This document shows, piece after piece, positions 11,453 through 23,418 of a stretch of DNA of 64,000 nt. The notes beneath the pieces are model-generated. The model was not told where the DNA came from. It saw only the letters and a list, made by a program, of their open reading frames with translations, and searched no databases. The position numbers were made by a program, and so were the translations under genes. Source of the stretch: Monilinia fructicola (Eukaryota; Ascomycota; Leotiomycetes; Helotiales; Sclerotiniaceae); NCBI GenBank assembly GCA_008692225.1, contig VICG01000013.1, positions 744,001-808,000 on the forward strand, written 5' to 3'. Numbering within the stretch: the stretch's first letter is position 1; each line of letters opens with the position of its first letter.

Positions 11453-14400
11453 TTAAGTAACACTGCTTGTGTTCTGACCTTTTCCTAAGCCCAAGCTCTC
11501 TGGTATCAACGTAACTTTGTTCATGACCGACTTGCTTGTGCTATCACAGGTTCCATCGACACAGCATGCTGGGCTATCAGAGGTACACCCATCCTCTGTA
11601 CATCTGCAGCTACTACTTCCTGATCCGGTCTTAACGTCAAAAAGCATATATTCAACACATCCATAAGGACTATTCCAGATATAAGCACCTCCATAGTTAG
11701 CGTCAAAGCTTTCACCATCACAAAAGTGATGGTATATAATTGAATAGATGTATACAATTTTCACTAACCAAGGTCAACTCAATCTCAGTACTACATCCAT
11801 TTTGATCAGAGGCCCAACTGAATTATACAACAATGTTAATACCAGTAGGATCCGTGTAGACATATGTATATGGCGGACCACCTGAGGAAAGAGTGTGTCC
11901 TGAAGAACAGATGGAATAAATGACAACTTTTAAGCCAGTGGCGTTAGATGATACGTAGTTTCCATCATTATACTGACTGATCCTAGAGTACCACTTTTTC
12001 TGGCAAAATGCCATATATTCGTAGAATCCTCCCTAAATCTTATTATAGTGTATATTTTACGTATATAATAATAGAAGCTTTAAAGCATCCACATTGAAAA
12101 ATTTTCAAAATACTATATTAGCTTCAAAATAGCTTCAAATATTATATCAGCTTTAAAATAGCTTCAAATACTAATATACCATTCTTAATCCCATTTCAAC
12201 TCTTCAACTTCATTTCGATTTTTTAACTTCACTTCAATATCATTAATATCATCAATACCATTAATACTATTAATATCATCAATACCATCAATAATAAGTT
12301 ATTCTATTTATTGAAGAATTGCTTTTTTTACCTCGCTTCCCACTCCCCTATTTCGAAAATGCCCCCCGCCCTCCCCCCCCTCCCATCAATAACGTATTAA
12401 CCACTTTAGATTCTGAATAGCTTCAATACTACCAATAACAACAACAACAACAACAATAATACTATAGATTTGTAATATACTCGAATATACCCAAATAAAA
12501 CAATACACTTAAATAAGCCGAAATCTCGCAGTATACTTAAATAAACTTAGCTTAATAAACTAAGATCAATAGATTAAGTTTAAAATAGAAATATAAACTA
12601 TTAATGTTAACTCCTATTTTTATACCATATGCCCAGAGATCCATAGATTCTTAAATGTTGTATATCAAAAAACCATTTTGAATATGGAATTATGCCATAA
12701 ACCAGATATGGCATATGGCCATATTTCTGGTACTCTAGGGTGAGGCAGTATACTTCATTATCATAGATACTAGTGTCTGTTGGAACCGCCAATGATGAAG
12801 TGGTGCTTTCCACAGAAGTGACAGTACTTGTTGGCGTTGATGGATTTGACCCATAGACAGGTGCAGGGATGGAAGCAACGGATCCTGCGACTGGAGGATA
12901 GACCGTCGCTGTAGAACCTCCTATCACAATCACAGATGCAGCCGAAACCTCCGGAACACTATATCCAAATCCGTTCACAGTGATGGACCCCGATGCCACA
13001 GTATACGTAGAGTCTGATAGATATACACTCTCTGAGATCGTAGTTTGTACTACAGTCCAAAAGGGAGTAATGGGAGCATTCCCATCAGACCCCTCATCAT
13101 CATCCGTTGGCAGTGCAAGAACTGGAAAATAATCGGCTGCTGTGAAAGTTGTGATACTCGGTTGAACTGCGCATCCAGTCACTGTGCTAGAGCTTGTATT
13201 AATGCAGCTGCTTGAAGCGCAAGAGACCCAATAATTTGTTGCTGTTTCTGTCTGGCATTCAGTCGAGGTGGGGATACCTGCAGTATCACAATTTGCAGTA
13301 CAAGGACCTCCACAGCTAGCCGTGTATGTAGGCTTTGCTGTTTTACCGCTGCTGAATGTGCTCGTTGGGATTTTCTTATCGGAGAGGACAATCAATTGAC
13401 AATATATCAAGAAATTTGAAACAATGCGGATTGGGTATTGGAGGAAACTCGGGTGGTTTCGGTAAATTGAGAAGCCCTGGTGTAGGCAATGGAACTGGAT
13501 ACTAATAGAAGCCTCCAGCTTGAATGATTGTGGTACTTGATGAGGTAGTTGAAGATCCTGTAGATATCTAAACGAGTGATGTAGTGATAGTTGTTGGTGC
13601 AGTAAGCGTTCTTAGATTCGTGAATTGATCCTTGGAGAATTTTTGAGTCAGAGCTCCTGAAACATAGACAGTTGTTCCAAGTGAGTAATATATTTCCGGA
13701 GTGGCCATACCTAAAGCAGATTCGGCTACAAGCAAGAAATATACTGTTGTTGTTATGATGCCAACCGTTATCACCAACGGTTCAGGCTCAAAGCTAGAAG
13801 TTAGAGCAAAAGTAAAAAAGCTCTCGCTCGCGCCCGATTGACATGTCTAAAAAGCTCATTACTGAGGTTGTTACTAGCAAAAGGTTGATAAGCGCGAGAT
13901 AAAGGAACCACCAAACAACTTACTTGGAGCTGGAGTGATAGATAAAAAAGTAGACCCTCCAACAATGATTGAGGTTGAGATAGGAGGGAATGTTATGGTA
14001 GTCTCTGAGTTCATAGTTGATGATGGCATAAAAAATGTGCAGTGTAGAGGGCATTCAAACACCGGAATTGGCTCGACGAAGATTATCTGACCGACATAAA
14101 TTGTTTCCGCCGCCCCTGTAGAATTACCACAGGCTGTATCTGGGCAATACCCATACTCACAGGCAAATTGACATAAATCCCCATAGGTGAATTCATCTAG
14201 ACCTACATTAGGTTTAGCAACCATCGGAGTATATGCAGGAAGTGCCGGTAGGTCTCCTCTGCCACCGCAAGTACATGAATGCAGTGGGAAATAACCTAAA
14301 CTGCATGAGAAGCCAGAGAGACCTCCTAAATTTCCGACTCCAAATCCACCAACACACGCTGGGTTATCGAAGGGAGAGACAGTAGGAGTAGATAGAGGAA

Positions 14401-14733
14401 CTGAAACAGTTCCACATGCTGTTTTTGGGCAATAATCAAGGTCGCAAACAAATGAACATAAACCTGAGTAACTCTCAGACTCTCCAGATAGCGGATATCA
14501 TTTAATACCAACAGAAGAGGGTAGAGGTACTTGCTTGCTTTCCCATGGCCATGCAAGTGCATGTGCCAATTGAGCAATGTTCATAGCCACAAGAAAATTC
14601 GCATAGATCTTGAAAATTAAAAATATCAGTTCCATTTATGCAGAGTTGCCCATCTAAAGATACAGTAAGCGTCGTCGAAGAGATGGTTAGACCAGAATCA
14701 GACCCAACCCAGGCATTCCAGTTTGTATGCCGT
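11453..14733 (-). pseudogene. decayed Cys-rich modular secreted protein (GH71/GH18-associated accessory region)
   Basis: Reading from 14733 downward, four short Cys modules of the type LCxFxCxxGYCPxxxC occur in one frame: near 14640, 14450, 14310 and 14160. They match the linked modules found after fungal alpha-1,3-glucanase (GH71) and some GH18 enzymes. The frame is broken by a TGA at 14498-14500 and later ends at a good GTAAGT donor after PAPS (about 13920). Further pieces follow on the same strand: a beta-structured repeat (13568-13777), a Thr/Ser-rich block with YWVSCASSSC and TGCAVQ motifs (12700-13380), and two Trp/Tyr/Cys-rich fragments (11823-12014; 11453-11764, with HFCDGESFDANYGGAY). 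Stops, frame changes and an A/T-rich gap (12.03-12.6 kb) separate them. No catalytic domain exists upstream. It is most likely a 5'-truncated pseudogene; the GH71-versus-GH18 origin is uncertain. Confidence 0.6.
12030..12600. repeat. A/T-rich low-complexity tract inside the decayed gene
   Basis: This stretch is very poor in G and contains degenerate short repeats: AATAGCTTCAAATA-type units (about 12120-12170), an ATCAATACC-type tandem (12237-12290) and an AAC/AAT triplet run (about 12436-12462). A poly-C stretch sits at 12361-12384. Confidence 0.6.
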
Positions 14734-14751
14734 TAGGGCATGCTTCAGTAA

Positions 14752-15165
14752 GTAACTCATGCTCCGTCAGCTGCTGCTGTTCGAGGATTAAAGATAATTA
14801 TTCGAGCTGGAGTGGCAAATCACGATACAAAGTCCCAAATCCAAAGAGCATTTGCTGCCTCCGGGTTAGCTACTATTCCCTCAAAGCCCGGCCATAGGTT
14901 CGTGATAAATCCTTTCACATTTATTGACCCAAATACCGGTCTTCTTGCAACTCCTTTCATGGCCATCCTTGCTTCCAAAAATGGAGCAGACGTAGCATTC
15001 CTGCTAGCACAGCACAGAGCCGCGCTTAGAATAAAGAGTATAAACGCGCTTAGAGTATGGGTGGCACAGGATTGGTCGGTAAATGCTGCTGCCACTAAGG
15101 TGGGTTGGGAACCTTTCTCACCATATATGCCATTTGAGATCGTGGACAGACCCACAAGACCTTAA
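14752..15165 (+). other. stop-free segment, strand uncertain, possible gene fragment
   Basis: The plus frame is open from 14752 to a stop at 15163-15165 (137 codons), with no ATG near its start. The minus strand is also open over 14820-15155. The plus product contains plausible protein-like segments (NPFTFIDPNTGLLATPF, VGWEPFSPYMPFEIVDRP); the minus product has a hydrophobic stretch. Base composition is more G+C-rich than the flanks. It abuts the 5' break of the decayed Cys-rich gene, so it may be foreign to it. I do not recognise either product. Confidence 0.25.
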
Positions 15166-15401
15166 GAATATATACATAGCATTGTGTTGAGTCGGGAGAT
15201 GACCCTTTATCAACATCAATATGAAATAATCTAAACAATGCCGCATGCACTGTTGTGATAATGCAAAATGAACCTGGATATCAAATGATGGCCATGATAA
15301 AACCTAGTAGAACTACTAGGATTTGCGATTCGACACCGATACTTCTGGCCTTGGTCCCAGCATCATTTAAACATGCTACAGCTGTTTATCCTTAACAACC
15401 A

Positions 15402-16599
15402 TCAAATATTTGAAAGAAACTCTATTCTACTGGCACCCATCAACTCAGTATTGCCAGGTTCATTTGCTAGTCCAAAAGCAAACAACATTCTTTTGCGGTC
15501 CCAGATAGCGAAGCCTAAACGACGGAAACGATCATATGAAATGACGCTCTGAGGGGAGGCTCTGTCACATCTAGCCAGCACAGCAGGAAGGAGAACTCCT
15601 AATACCGCGTATATACTACCGAAGGAGTAAGCACTTTCGCACCATCTATCCAACTTCCCGTTTTCGAATTCTGGTTCGATTGGTAGGATAACAGATAAGC
15701 TCTCAGACGGGTGTGGTAATTGTAGAATAGGCACTTTATTCCAGGTCGACTGGACCAATAGTTCCCCAGATGTCTCCTACAAGTAAAGTAAAGCAGTTAA
15801 GAAAGAATTTAGAATAGGGCAATATTTAGCCTGCTCTTCAAAGAATCCTTCGACATTCATACTTCGAAGCACATCCAAATCCGAAGTAGTCCATTGAAGT
15901 TTCGGGGAACCATTTTTTAGATCGTAAAACATTTGAATAAACCAAAAGCCTAGAGCTATTCTTTTTTCCTCCATCCAGGATACAGGACCAGTATCACGAA
16001 CAAAGTACTTACGACATTCTGATTTTTCTAGATCAAGAAAAACATCCACGGCAAGTAAATCTCGCACGAAGAAGCTCTGAGAACTCAAAGGCTTCGCACC
16101 TGTCGAGGAAGTGTTTGTGACATAAGTGCGTAAGTCTGCTGATATTGTAGGCCTCTCTAAGAATTGTGTGTATCACGGTGACAGAGATTCCCTCGGGCAG
16201 CAAACTAAAAGGATAATCAATTCTAGCATCTTTGTCCCTGGGAATATCTTTCGCTTCTGGGTCATTAACCCAATTTCTGACAACATTGTTCCAACCCCCG
16301 TTATATCTTTCTTTGAATTCGTCGAGCGATCTTGATGGGTGCATACCAAGTTTTAAAAGCGCGATGGGACCGATGAGAGTACGAATACGCTTCGGCTCGC
16401 TGGCATTCAAAACCGTCTCAAAAATCTCCTTGCCAAATTCATCAATGAGTAGATACACGGCACGAGATGCTCTACTTAAACTCCAAATTGTTGCCAGATC
16501 CGATGTAAGCTTCACCATGGGCAACAAAATGTCTTTTGGGAGCTGTTCGAAGGGATCATTGCCATTTTCGTGAGGCTGGCTCTCAGACTGTGATGCCAT
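15402..16599 (-). CDS. F-box-like protein gene, probably disrupted
   Basis: The ATG at 16599 starts MASQSES; the upstream open sequence to 16869 is probably not coding. Residues about 15-65 contain an F-box-like helix set (DPFEQLPKDILLPMV, then a LSRASRAVYLLIDEF segment), the fold that docks substrate adaptors to Skp1 in SCF ubiquitin ligases. A repeat-free C-terminal region follows, with a DTGPVSWMEEKRIALGFW motif seen in expanded fungal F-box families. The frame of the first part stops at 16033; the second part (15777-16088) is in another frame, and a third block (15402-15776) follows a TTGTAG acceptor. No GT donor precedes that acceptor; the best candidate is a GC (AGCAG/GCTAAA, about 15833). 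One frameshift and one degenerate donor make a decaying copy or local sequence errors likely. Confidence 0.55.
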
Positions 16600-16869
16600 A
16601 TTGATTGATGTAGCCAAGATCGCTGAAGAAACTTTTTGGCTTAGGTTTTCGGGAATTTGTTCGATATGATTCTTGAGAAAGAAAAGAAAAGTTGCCGAGG
16701 AAAGAAGGGGACTGGGACAAAGACATACGATGATGGATGCTAGACGGACAATAGCAGTGAGTTTGTCGGGACCAATGATGTCGCTAGTAAGCACTTGCAT
16801 AAGCCCCACTAGAACTATCACCCCTTCGGCTCGGATAGAATAATTTCTGTGCTTCACTTCTGCACACAT

Positions 16870-19500
16870 GACGAACTCATAACAGGTAAGTCAAGATTGT
16901 TTTCTTGTTAGACGCGAGGAGGAGGTACCTGGCTATACAAATGGCACTTATAGTCCATTTGCTCAACCATATCAAACCTAGCCCTAGACTCCTGGTTTGA
17001 TATTCTGGCGCGTATCAATAGAAATAGATAGTTGAAAAAATAAAAATGATAGAACACCAAGTAAAGAATTCGTAGTAGAGATTGATAATTGCAGAAGTCT
17101 TTTGCTCACTAATTCCATTTATACTCAAGAGCTCCCTTGTGACTTGTAGACAGTAATGTTATCAGACCGAAGATTAGAATCTCCAGATCCAATTATATAG
17201 CATTTCCAGATCCCTATGGATGGACAAATTACTTGGAGCTAAACGTCATTTTCGAAAGATAATTCTAGCTCAAAAGGAGAGAACAGCATTTGGAGATGAG
17301 GACTAATACATTCATGTTACGGATTCCTCAACTACGATAAATCCAAACTTCAAAGCATCCCATGTATCAAGGGGAAATCAACTAGATTCTTCTGTCATGA
17401 CATCAAGCAGTGATGGAAATATGGCGTTGCTACACAGATGTTTCAAAGAGATAATCTTTGCTCTATATTATGGCATCCGACGTGAGGTTTTTTACAAAAA
17501 AATTTCTTTATTGTAAATCACCTATTTTCATTCCTTATATTGGATCGTAGAGTTCCTACCGTACGGTGCTATCACAATAGCGCACATCACAAGCGTCGCT
17601 GCCTCGCTGCCGTCGGTGACGACGGCGCACTGACGCGATCGTCACACTCGACTCTTTAAATATCAATATACTTAAACCATCCAGCCAACAGAAGCATTTT
17701 TCAATTGCTAATACTTGCAGATGTGCTAATACTTGCAGATGTGAAAGGATTAATCGCATAACCGACTCTATTGAGCGTAACTTTGTAGTCTCATGTTGGA
17801 TAATATCCAAAAGGATGAAAGAGAGAGTTGGGGCGCAGCTACATTTGATATTTCCTCAGTAATACATATTGAGTATAGAGCTTTATACACCTCCACTCCA
17901 AAAGCTAATGTCCTTCGCTGCCTATCAACGTAACTCCATAACCAAAATAAGGGCTCTCAATCCCTTATAACAAGAAGAAAGCAATCAGGAGCAAAAGAAG
18001 AAAAATCTCCTTCCACGTCGACTAATTCACCAATCAAACTACTCTCTGACCCGCGCCCCACATCAATACACCTAACCCCACAAAAACAAAGCCTTCCAAA
18101 AAGTCCAAAAAATGACAAAAAATTTGGAATCTCTATATTAGTGCGTAATCCTCGAGATTCTGAATTTAAACCAGGCGAACTGATTCTTTAAGAAACAAGG
18201 TCGGTTAAAGCGTGTTAAGCAGAAAATACCGTGTGAGGGTATGTGAACACCCAGTGCACTACCACTGAGCCAGCTCCTTATTGTTGTTTCTTAGATACTG
18301 TATGGGGCGCTTTTGGGAATTATATAGGAACGGTGAGAGGTGCGTGATGAATATTGTTTGTGGGGGGCTATGTTGCACGAGAGTGCGGTGGGTGGAAGAT
18401 TGGGATATGAAGGATTGATTTCGCTTTAACTTCGAATTAGATCTCCATGAGTATTGTAGATACATGCAGAAGAAAAGGAAATTCACAGATGATGTACTGA
18501 AAGAGTATCGATTGTCTTTCACCGCGTTCATTTCCATATTTTCTCATTCCTTTTCTTTCTACACTCTCCTTCTTCCTACCTAAACAACCTCAAATATATG
18601 ACAAATATACATGTTGTTTTGATAACCTTGGAAACTCCGAATATCATCTAAGCCAACTAAACCAGACTACCTATTCCAGTTTGCCATCCATATCATGACA
18701 GACTTTTTCCTCCTTTGCTCTTCGCCCATCTTCTTTTCTACTTGAAGTATTTTCCCTTTCTAATTTGTGCGTAGCCTCTTTTTCTTGAAGGTATACAGGG
18801 TATACTTCGTACACTCAAACATATCCAAAAGCCATCTACTTAACTTAAGTCTAGATAATAATTGAAATAAGTAAAAAGCCGCTTCCTTCTCTTCGGAAAA
18901 AAAGATGCAATAGATACGAGAGTTGAAAGTCTGGACCTCTTCTTCCAAAACTTATCTCCTCGTCTAACCTTCACCTATTTTTTGGCTTAACTATCCTTCA
19001 ATCACTTTGATCATAATATCATAATATTTCACCTACTCCCACTACCTCAATTCACCCTCACCCTCATCAAACCTCTTTGATTGGTGCTATTTTATCACAC
19101 CTCGCATATTTCTAACTTAGAAAATTGCACTTTGCGCACGATATAAATCCATGACCAAATCAAAACAAAGATTTCATTCTTATTGCAACTTTCCAATCGA
19201 TAAATCTTCAATAACGACTTGGAATAATCTAAACTCTATCTTTATTCTATATTCTCTATTCTAAGGATCAACAAGCAATCGAAGGAGTTACAAAAGCTAG
19301 AACGAAAACTAAACTCGCAAGAAGCGATCAGGACATCTAAGGAAACATCACTTCCTCAACTCCCAAACTTCTCAAATATCAAAGATTGCAGCTCACACCT
19401 CACACCTCACGCCTAACCATAACAAAAACTACATTACCCAACAACCCCATCCACTCCTACTGCCGCTCTCGTAGCCGTTTCATCAACCTCCCGACTCGCA
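16870..19500. other. intergenic region with an 18-bp tandem duplication
   Basis: No supported gene. TGCTAATACTTGCAGATG is duplicated at 17706-17723 and 17724-17741. From about 18540 to 19390 the plus strand is pyrimidine/A-rich and G-poor, like a long fungal promoter and leader, but no plus-strand gene follows; the next coding region lies on the opposite strand. Confidence 0.4.
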
Positions 19501-19530
19501 CTCGCGCTACTACTCAAACCCACAGTCGGA

Positions 19531-21633
19531 CTAACCAAAGCCGTTCTTCACCCCACCAAAGCTCAAACAAACCGTCTGAAGCGTCCACTGCGTCCCCTCC
19601 ACCACCGCCTCCTGGAAATCCATCTGCGGAATTCCGAGTTGGGCTTGAGCTTGGAGACCTAGGGCCACATCTGCTTTTGGGATTATATATATAAGGGAGG
19701 GGAAGAGATGTAAATTTTCGGGGGTTTGAGAGATGGGAAGGGAAGAGGAAGAGGAGGAATTATTCGGATTGCAATCTTGATCCACAGATGACACTTGCGA
19801 GATGGCTACCGAGAGCGCAGGGAGATTGAGAAAGGCGCCGGTGGATATACTACCTGTGCTGGACAGGGTGTTGACGCCGAGGAGAAGTTCGGAATGCAGG
19901 GAGAGGAAGAGGGTTGGTGCGATGGAGGGATTTGTGGATGTGAGGGGCAGCGCGGTGATGAATGTACGGTTGAAGCCGCGGGCGGTGGAGTCGGCGAGGT
20001 TCCTGATGTTGAGATGGATGTAGGAGCTATTTGGGACCCGGATGTCGAAGGCGTACGTAAAGTCTGGGGTTGTGGAGACGCTAATGGAGCCACGGATGGT
20101 GGGGACCCACATTGGTTCTATGGCAGTAATCTGGGGGATCTGAGGAGGGTATGTGTTAGTTTGCTTGTGTTAGGCTTTGCTAGATGGGGTATCGTGGGGA
20201 GTTTAGATACATACTTGGAAGCCTGGAAGTGTTAGTGTAACAAGATTCTGATTGAAAGATTCGGTGAAGATTCTGGCGATAGACGTGTCGATCTCAATAT
20301 GAGCACGTAGTACATTTACTACCGTATCAAAAAAGCGATTTTCTAAGAAATTTACAGCTTTTTGAGTTGCGAGAGAGGAGTTGCTAATGGTGAAGACACC
20401 TTGAGTTATCTCGACCAGGCGTTCTATTGAACATTGGCACATTGTATTGATAGTGTATTCTTTGATCCATCGGTTCTAATAAGATTTAGTAAACATCAAA
20501 TCTGATCAAACAATTACGTTACCAACCTACACGGCTGAGAAAGTCCCAAGACTGAAGCCTGCAGGTACGGAATATCCAATATCATGGGTCGATGTATCTG
20601 TGATTGGCGTTGCCGAAGGAGCTGGTGGAAAAGCAATGGTTTTTAAAGAGGAAACCGAGACCATTGAAGTTTTTCGCTTGCGCAGATCGCCATATATGCG
20701 GATGGAACTACTATCATATTGACCCATACCAACCAAAATTGACTTCCACTTTTTTTTAAGCATCTGTCCATTCCACAAGGGGTAAACCGATAACACTGCG
20801 GTATTGGAGTTGAAGATAAATTTGACGCCAGAAACTCTGTTTGACTTACAGCAAGACCTAACAACTTCATGACCATAATGACATACATATATGGATATCG
20901 TGCCCCCTGAATATTACATCCAGCATGGAACGAAATAAACAAGAACTCTGGGAACTCTTTCCATTGTATTTCTGCCTCGGCCAAGAGTTTTGCAGAAGGA
21001 AAATCAATGATGATTGTGGATTCTGAAGATGGATTTTTCTTAACATTCAGCTCAATGTTTTGCAACGTAACTGCCGGCAACCTATACCTCATCAATGTAG
21101 TTGCAAACCTCGAATTTGATCCCCGAAGAATAGTCTCATCTACATTCTATCAATATCTAGCTGTTTCGTGTCCACAACGCCAAGATCATTTCCTCCGTCT
21201 TCCAGTATTCAATGTTCCAAAAGATATTGGAAGAATCCAATCCCTGAACCATGATTAGAAGTCGAAAGAAAGCAACTCATGATCAGCACAATGATAAGAA
21301 CACTCAAGACTTGGCTTGAAACTGACCAGGCCTCGTTTCTGCTCCGCAGAGCGCACAGTCACAGCGCCCAACGTAGTAATTTTCTCTCGCGAACTCAGAT
21401 CTGGAAGTGAAATACTAAGGCCAACGCCGTATGAAGCCATGATCACTCTGATGTACACAATCAGGAAGAATAAATTCCCAGACACAAATCACATATCTTC
21501 CCCAGTGGCAGCCTTTTGATCGGCGAGAATCTAAAATCTGATAGAAGCAAGCGTCCAAAGCATCAAATTCTTCAAAACCCGGTGGAAAAGCAAAATCCAA
21601 CTTTATATCCCAATCAAAGCGAATCATCTCCAT
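19531..21633 (-). CDS. multi-exon protein of unknown function, exon structure incomplete
   Basis: Several minus-strand blocks join through good splice sites. A block ending in TLPGFQ (20203-20442 region) meets a GTATGT donor and an acceptor (CTCAG) near 20140, continuing in phase as IPQITAIEPMWVPTIRG to the stop at 19531. Upstream, 20527-20796 (FSLGTFSAV) joins at a GTAGGT-type donor to an acceptor (TATTAG) near 20475 and continues as NRWIKEYTINTMCQC. The N-terminal part likely starts at the ATG at 21633 (MEMIRFDWDIKLDF), followed by a hydrophobic segment near 21430-21470. The C-terminal 190 residues are Ser/Thr/Asn-rich with beta-like stretches and several N-x-S/T sites, suggesting an extracellular face. 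The N-terminus loosely resembles a family of large fungal integral membrane proteins of unknown role. The 21.1-21.4 kb part could not be resolved. Confidence 0.45.
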
Positions 21634-22073
21634 GTTTTCCACGCTAAAAGCTTAGATAGCCTCACTCTTAATCCTCTCTTATACGAACTCAAATTCCACC
21701 TTACAATTTTCCGGTTTCCAATATCTTTGAAAAGAACACTCGTTCCTCATCCTCCACAGATAAGGCTGTAAGACTTGGGCTGTATCTCATCTACAATCGT
21801 GACACGTAGGATCAAACGGGTAGCTAACATCAATGACTCCGCCCTCCCGCGCAACATGTGAGCATCCCAATCAGGAAAAATGAGAGAAAAGAAGCTCGAA
21901 AGAAGATATCCAAACCACCTAGGTAGGTGAGGCAATCCCCAATCTTCTATCGGAGAGCCCGTGAAGAGAGAATTTCAAATGTAGATCTAGATTCTCAGAT
22001 GGATCAAGGATGGCACAGAGCTTGAAACATGTACTTATTTCAAGAGTAAGAAGTACTTCCAAGATATCCATGG

Positions 22074-22700
22074 ATGCCTTCGAGCCACCCTATTCAAATA
22101 CCTGATCTGATACTGCTGACCCTCGTAACCTCGCTTAAACCACCCCTTACATATTCCACGCAAACCCGACCCTCAACACCCCACCTAATACGTATGACTT
22201 TAAAGAAAACCTCCGCCCCAGCCGTCAAAAGTGTGAAAGGCGTCACAAAATCACAACATCACATATCCACGACCAAAATAAAATCTGCAACTACCCAACA
22301 CCACCACCATCATCACCAGCCTTCAAAGCCATACCATACCATATCACACCATACCACGACAAAAGAGCGAAACAGAATAAACTACTCTACTCTAAGATAT
22401 CATATCATCTCATATCCTACACTCACAAAACAACGTACTAACGACCCCAAACCATCTTTCCAGCACCCAAACAGTACAGCACATTAACCCCCGCACACTC
22501 CCAAACCATCTGCAGTGCCCAAACGCAATACCTCAATCTGCCTCGCTCTACCCACCCACCATACCACAGGCAGATAGGGACCTCCCACACCGTAAAAATA
22601 ACCTCACAACCCCAACCCCATCCCCACCCCCAGAGATTCCAAAACACCCCAACGCCACCAACGAACCTCTAACCCAACCAACCCCCAAGTGAACCTTCAA
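22074..22700. other. strand-asymmetric C/A-rich tract
   Basis: The plus strand is almost devoid of G for about 600 bases (runs of ACCACCACCATC and ACCCCAACCC type). An ATG at 22074 opens 137 codons of His/Thr/Ser/Pro-rich low-complexity sequence, more likely a by-product of composition than a gene. Confidence 0.4.
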
Positions 22701-23410
22701 TTACACGCTCCAAAGAAAAAAAAAATTGAAAGCGCGAAGCAAGCTGGGAAGAAACAAGATATGTGATATGAGAGAGAGAGAGGGTTTAATAGTGATTCAT
22801 AATTGTGAGGGTGAGATAAAGATCTTATTCCAAAGTCGTCTCATCTGCCTGAGTGGGCTGAGAAATGACAAACAAACAAGCTGGACACTCTAGGTGATTA
22901 GTTAGCATAGGGCAAGGCTTTTCGCTTAGGTTACCGATTCATGAATTTTGCCCGAGAAGCATAAGATGTGTAATTGCTGAATAATCATACGTTGAAGAAA
23001 AGCTTTACAGCGCTTTGTCGGTTCATCAACGAATCAAATTGTAGAATTCAAAAAGTTTATTCTCACCCCCATGATCTTACTCGCATTTAGATACGGGGTA
23101 GTTTTGTTTTCTTCACCGTCCCGCAATCTTTTCTTGGGAGAACAAAATAAGAATTCTTATGTCTGTCTACCACTAATATATCTATCTAGCCATCCTTCAT
23201 TCTTCGTTTCGTGCATTGGGGGTATGTTCATCACGTCATAACTTTAAAAAACCATTTATTTCCTTCCATTCATTTCCCTTCACATTCATCAATCTATCCA
23301 TGTGGATTATCCATTCGAGCCCAGCATACAGTATCGTATCCATTTTGATACCGATGCAATTGTCAATCAGATACCCAGCCCAGCAAAAAATTCCCAAAGA
23401 AAACCCATCA
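22700..23410. other. intergenic region and 3' flank of the Kap123 gene
   Basis: A GAGAGA microsatellite (about 22771-22783) and T-rich sequence are seen; nothing coding. The last 200 bases probably belong to the 3' UTR of the minus-strand karyopherin gene. Confidence 0.4.
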
Positions 23411-23418
23411 ATGGCTTA

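Noticed and set aside
18200..18280. tRNA-like A-box (TGGCTCAGTGG on the minus strand, 18262-18272)
   Set aside because: The box is perfect and a possible anticodon stem follows, but no matching T-arm (GGTTCGANTCC) or acceptor stem was found, and the loop size is wrong.
22074..22487. 137-codon plus-strand frame with ATG
   Set aside because: His/Thr/Pro low-complexity product of a G-free tract; no splice or family evidence.
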